Assembly: GCF_003957515.1 (NCBI RefSeq)
Contig: NZ_RQXW01000010.1
Coordinates: forward strand, 84,978 to 148,977
DNA from: Amphritea opalescens
Lineage (GTDB): Bacteria > Pseudomonadota > Gammaproteobacteria > Pseudomonadales > Balneatricaceae
Reading direction: 5' to 3'
Length of the DNA: 64,000 nt
The translations under genes were made by a program, and so were the position numbers. This document shows positions 61,596-64,000 of the stretch, one piece after another (positions within the stretch are counted from its first letter, which is position 1; every line of letters starts with the position of its first letter). The notes beneath the pieces were generated by a model. That model searched no databases. It was not told the DNA's origin and saw only the letters and a program-made list of their open reading frames with translations.

Positions 61596-63680
61596 TTAAG
61601 GCTCGTTTAACTGAGCACTGGCCTGTGCTTGCATTAACGCGCTGATTTTTTCTAGGGGAAGTGGCGGGCTAAAGAGAAATCCCTGCACCTGATCGCAGTT
61701 GTATTGGGTCACAAAGGTTAACTGTTCTTGGGTTTCAACGCCTTCGGCAACCACTTTGAGATTTAGGTTATGGGCCATATCGATAATGGTTTTGACGATG
61801 ATCTCATCGTCATGGTCGCGCCCGATATCACGAATAAATGAGCGATCTATTTTTAACGTGTTTAGCGGTAAACGTTTTAACCGACTGAGGGATGAATAAG
61901 CGATACCGAAGTCATCGATGGATATCTCGATGCCGAGGGTGCGAATTTGATCGAGCTGTTTCAACAAGGAGTCATTTTCGGCGGCCATGACGGTTTCGGT
62001 CATCTCAATATCCAGAGAGGTGCCGGGAAAGCCGGTTTGGGTCAGAACATCGGCGATGCGGTTGTAGAGGTCATGGCGGATAAAGTGTGCCGGTGAAAAG
62101 TTAACGGATAACTGGAGTTTATGGCCGAACTGCTGGTGCAGTTGGAGAATATCTCGGCATGATTGATTCATCACCCACTGGTCAATCTGGCCAATGAGCC
62201 CTTGATCTTCGGCGAGCGGAATAAATTCCTCCGGAGAGATCGCGCCTTCTTCTGTGTCAAACCAGCGAATTAAGGCCTCTACGCCGACCATGACCGACCG
62301 ACGGGTACACCATTTGGGTTGGTAATAAACCTGAAACAGATTGTTATCGATGGCGTGTCGCAGCTTTTGTGCCAGCTGAATCCGCCGTTCCGAATGGATA
62401 TTCATCTGCTTATCGAAAAAGTTGAACTGATTGCGGCCTGCGGCTTTCGCTGAATACATGGCGGTATCGGCATGTTTGACGATGGTGGTTGCATCCGTAC
62501 CATCTTGAGGATAAATGCTGATGCCGATGCTGGTGGTAACCTGTAGGTTTAAATCGCCAATAATGACCGGCTTTTTAATCTCATCAACCAGCTTGGCTGC
62601 GATATTGGTGGCGTGGTGTTGTGATGTGTTCACCGTGAGAATGGCAAATTCATCACCGCCGAGGCGGGCGAGGGTGTCACTTGCCCTGAGGCTGTTTTTT
62701 AATCGCGATGATAGCTCTATGAGTAACTGATCACCCATATCGTGGCCGAGGGTATCGTTAATATCTTTAAAACGGTCGAGGTCGAGAAACATCACGGTCA
62801 ATTGCTCACCTTGGCGACAGGCATAGTTGATGGCGGCGTTGAGTTGATTATCGAAGGTTGAGCGGTTGGGTAGGCCGGTGAGATTATCGTGAAAAGCTTG
62901 ATGTTCTAACTGTTCGGTTAATCGAAGCAGTTCTGCCGTGCGGTCCTTAACTTTCTTTTCCAGTAGCTGACTCGCATCTTGCAGTTCATTATCCCGCGTC
63001 TGAATTTGCTCAATCATCTGGTTGAAGTCGGCTGCGAGGCTGCCGATCTCATCTCGAGAGCGGTTACGTACTCGCAGCTGATAGTTCTGCGTGCGGGTGA
63101 TCTTTCGGGCGGTACTGGCGAGCTGAGTAATGGGGCGGGTGATAATGTTCTGCGCCACACTGGACAGCACCAAGGCGACAATCAATGAGAGTAAAAAGAC
63201 GACAAAGGCGATGCTGATCTGGTCAATTTGGCGCTTTTTTAGGTAGCTAAGATCGGAGAGTAACAAGGTAAAACCGATGGTTTCCTGATCGACCTTCACC
63301 GGACGAATCACATACAGCGTTCTGTTTAGCTCGCCTTCAAGACTGTCTGGTAGTGGCGGCGCGGAGTAACCTTTGGGTGAGTATTGGGCAAAAATATGTT
63401 TATCGGCATCGTAAACCACGGCGAGGACGATATTACGAACATTTTCCAGTGATTCGAGGGTTATACGCACGGATTCAGGGTCTTCGAATGTTAGTGCGGC
63501 GATGGCGTTGTGACTAATAATATCGGCCTGTGAACGCAGGTTTTCTGTGACCTGTAATCTTGAATCATGCCAGTCATTGATCGCGAAGCCGGTGGTCGCT
63601 AGGGTAAGCACGGTACTACTGATCAGCAGGAACAAGAGGATCATCTTTTTGCGCAGCGGGAGGCTTTTAAAGAGTGGCAC
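61596..63680 (-). CDS. Membrane-bound GGDEF–EAL protein with HAMP domain
   Basis: This 694-residue c-di-GMP enzyme has a first transmembrane helix at about 12–34, a periplasmic sensor domain to about 150, a second helix at about 155–175 and a HAMP linker (about 176–230). A short coiled coil follows. The GGDEF domain (about 265–425) keeps the intact active site RLGGDEFAIL. The EAL domain (about 440–690) keeps EALIRW, SVNFSPAHF, EMTETV, SIDDFGIAYSSL, LKIDRSFI and AEGVETQEQL, so both synthesis and hydrolysis are possible. The GTG start has AGGAGG upstream. It stands alone next to the cyd promoter. Confidence 0.95.
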   Translation of the reverse strand: MPLFKSLPLRKKMILLFLLISSTVLTLATTGFAINDWHDSRLQVTENLRSQADIISHNAIAALTFEDPESVRITLESLENVRNIVLAVVYDADKHIFAQYSPKGYSAPPLPDSLEGELNRTLYVIRPVKVDQETIGFTLLLSDLSYLKKRQIDQISIAFVVFLLSLIVALVLSSVAQNIITRPITQLASTARKITRTQNYQLRVRNRSRDEIGSLAADFNQMIEQIQTRDNELQDASQLLEKKVKDRTAELLRLTEQLEHQAFHDNLTGLPNRSTFDNQLNAAINYACRQGEQLTVMFLDLDRFKDINDTLGHDMGDQLLIELSSRLKNSLRASDTLARLGGDEFAILTVNTSQHHATNIAAKLVDEIKKPVIIGDLNLQVTTSIGISIYPQDGTDATTIVKHADTAMYSAKAAGRNQFNFFDKQMNIHSERRIQLAQKLRHAIDNNLFQVYYQPKWCTRRSVMVGVEALIRWFDTEEGAISPEEFIPLAEDQGLIGQIDQWVMNQSCRDILQLHQQFGHKLQLSVNFSPAHFIRHDLYNRIADVLTQTGFPGTSLDIEMTETVMAAENDSLLKQLDQIRTLGIEISIDDFGIAYSSLSRLKRLPLNTLKIDRSFIRDIGRDHDDEIIVKTIIDMAHNLNLKVVAEGVETQEQLTFVTQYNCDQVQGFLFSPPLPLEKISALMQAQASAQLNEP

Positions 63681-63909
63681 CGGTATAACCTCCTGAATTC
63701 TGACTTTTAAGTTATTCTGGGACGAATAGGGTCAGAAGCTAATGGATAGATCCTCCGAAAAATAGTGACGTAATCTTAAATGGATACCTTTCAGTGGATG
63801 AATAGCATAGCACAGCTATCGGTTTGATCTAGTGGCGAGGTTGTTCACGGCGGTTGGCCGATATTGCACTCGCAGATACCATCTCTCACCACCGGGTTCA
63901 AACTGTTTT

Positions 63910-64000
63910 TTAAGCCGTTTGAACCTGGAATTCACTTTGATTCTTAACCACGCCAAAACATACTTGTACCAGCTTTCTCATGGCCGCTCCCAAAGCGGAC
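63910..64000 (-). mobile_element. IS110-family transposase, C-terminal end (cut by window edge)
   Basis: Reading in from the window edge on the minus strand gives SALGAAMRKLVQVCFGVVKNQ and a short tail ending QVQTA before TAA at 63912–63910. 'AAMRKLxxxCFGVxKxQ' is the characteristic end of IS110-type transposases (Transposase_20 domain). The rest lies outside the window. The 229 bases between it and the GGDEF–EAL gene show no further gene; IS110 elements lack obvious terminal repeats, so the element's end cannot be placed. Confidence 0.8.

Overview
The window looks like an origin-proximal piece of a gammaproteobacterial chromosome of the Oceanospirillales/Pseudomonadales type. The evidence is gene order and protein style. 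The block gmhB–glyS–glyQ–LpxL-like acyltransferase–trkH–trkA–rsmB–fmt–def–LysM–dprA–(purE)–tsaC–hemF–aroE is nearly the order found beside oriC in Pseudomonas. Two parS-like 16-mers at 8344 and 12353, each with 15 of 16 consensus bases, fit that position. dnaA, gyrB and parAB are not in the window. Nothing here names the species.

Layout. 1–8 kb is accessory: a truncated LysR gene, a MetR-like LysR regulator divergent from an EamA exporter, a metallo-beta-lactamase-fold/membrane protein pair, a DUF3095 protein, ZntB and a glycerophosphodiesterase. 8–24.3 kb is the conserved block for translation, K+ uptake, LPS/envelope, tetrapyrrole and shikimate functions. 24.4–31.4 kb holds a Lon-like AAA protease, a gamma-carbonic anhydrase, prlC, yheV and tag. 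31.5–36 kb is the zinc locus: zur-znuC-znuB-dinF divergent from znuA around one Zur box. 36–38.2 kb has two tandem tRNA-Leu(CAG) genes, a repeat-rich gap with a REP pair (REPIN), a small unknown protein and a GcvA-like regulator. 38.2–44.5 kb is an iron-regulated cluster (porin, DUF1513, imelysin-like, di-heme oxidoreductase, imelysin) behind a Fur box. 44.5–53.5 kb contains a peroxiredoxin–glutaredoxin hybrid, nhaB, copA/cueR with a textbook CueR promoter, a phosphoribosyltransferase and an extra-operonic EF-G. 53.5–61.6 kb is a complete cytochrome bd locus: cydA-cydB-cydX, cydD-cydC and a sigma-54 activator between them. The end holds a GGDEF–EAL protein and the C-terminus of an IS110-type transposase.

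The most interesting candidate system is the cyd locus. The activator has a PAS-like N-terminus with a Cys/His cluster, a GAFTGA AAA+ domain and a Fis-type HTH. It lies next to cydDC and cydABX. Upstream of cydA there is a well-matched -24/-12 sigma-54 promoter (TGGTAC-N5-TTGC), and 85–185 bp further upstream a cluster of TGAC/GTCA dyads. A related dyad lies between the activator and cydD. This predicts sigma-54-dependent, ligand- or redox-sensed control of the bd oxidase rather than the usual Fnr/Arc scheme. A second unusual feature is that both parS-like sites contain, in the same register, the GTG start codon of a gene with its ribosome-binding site just outside the palindrome.

Most gene calls rest on family motifs visible in the translation. 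Regulatory calls are pattern matches and have not been tested.
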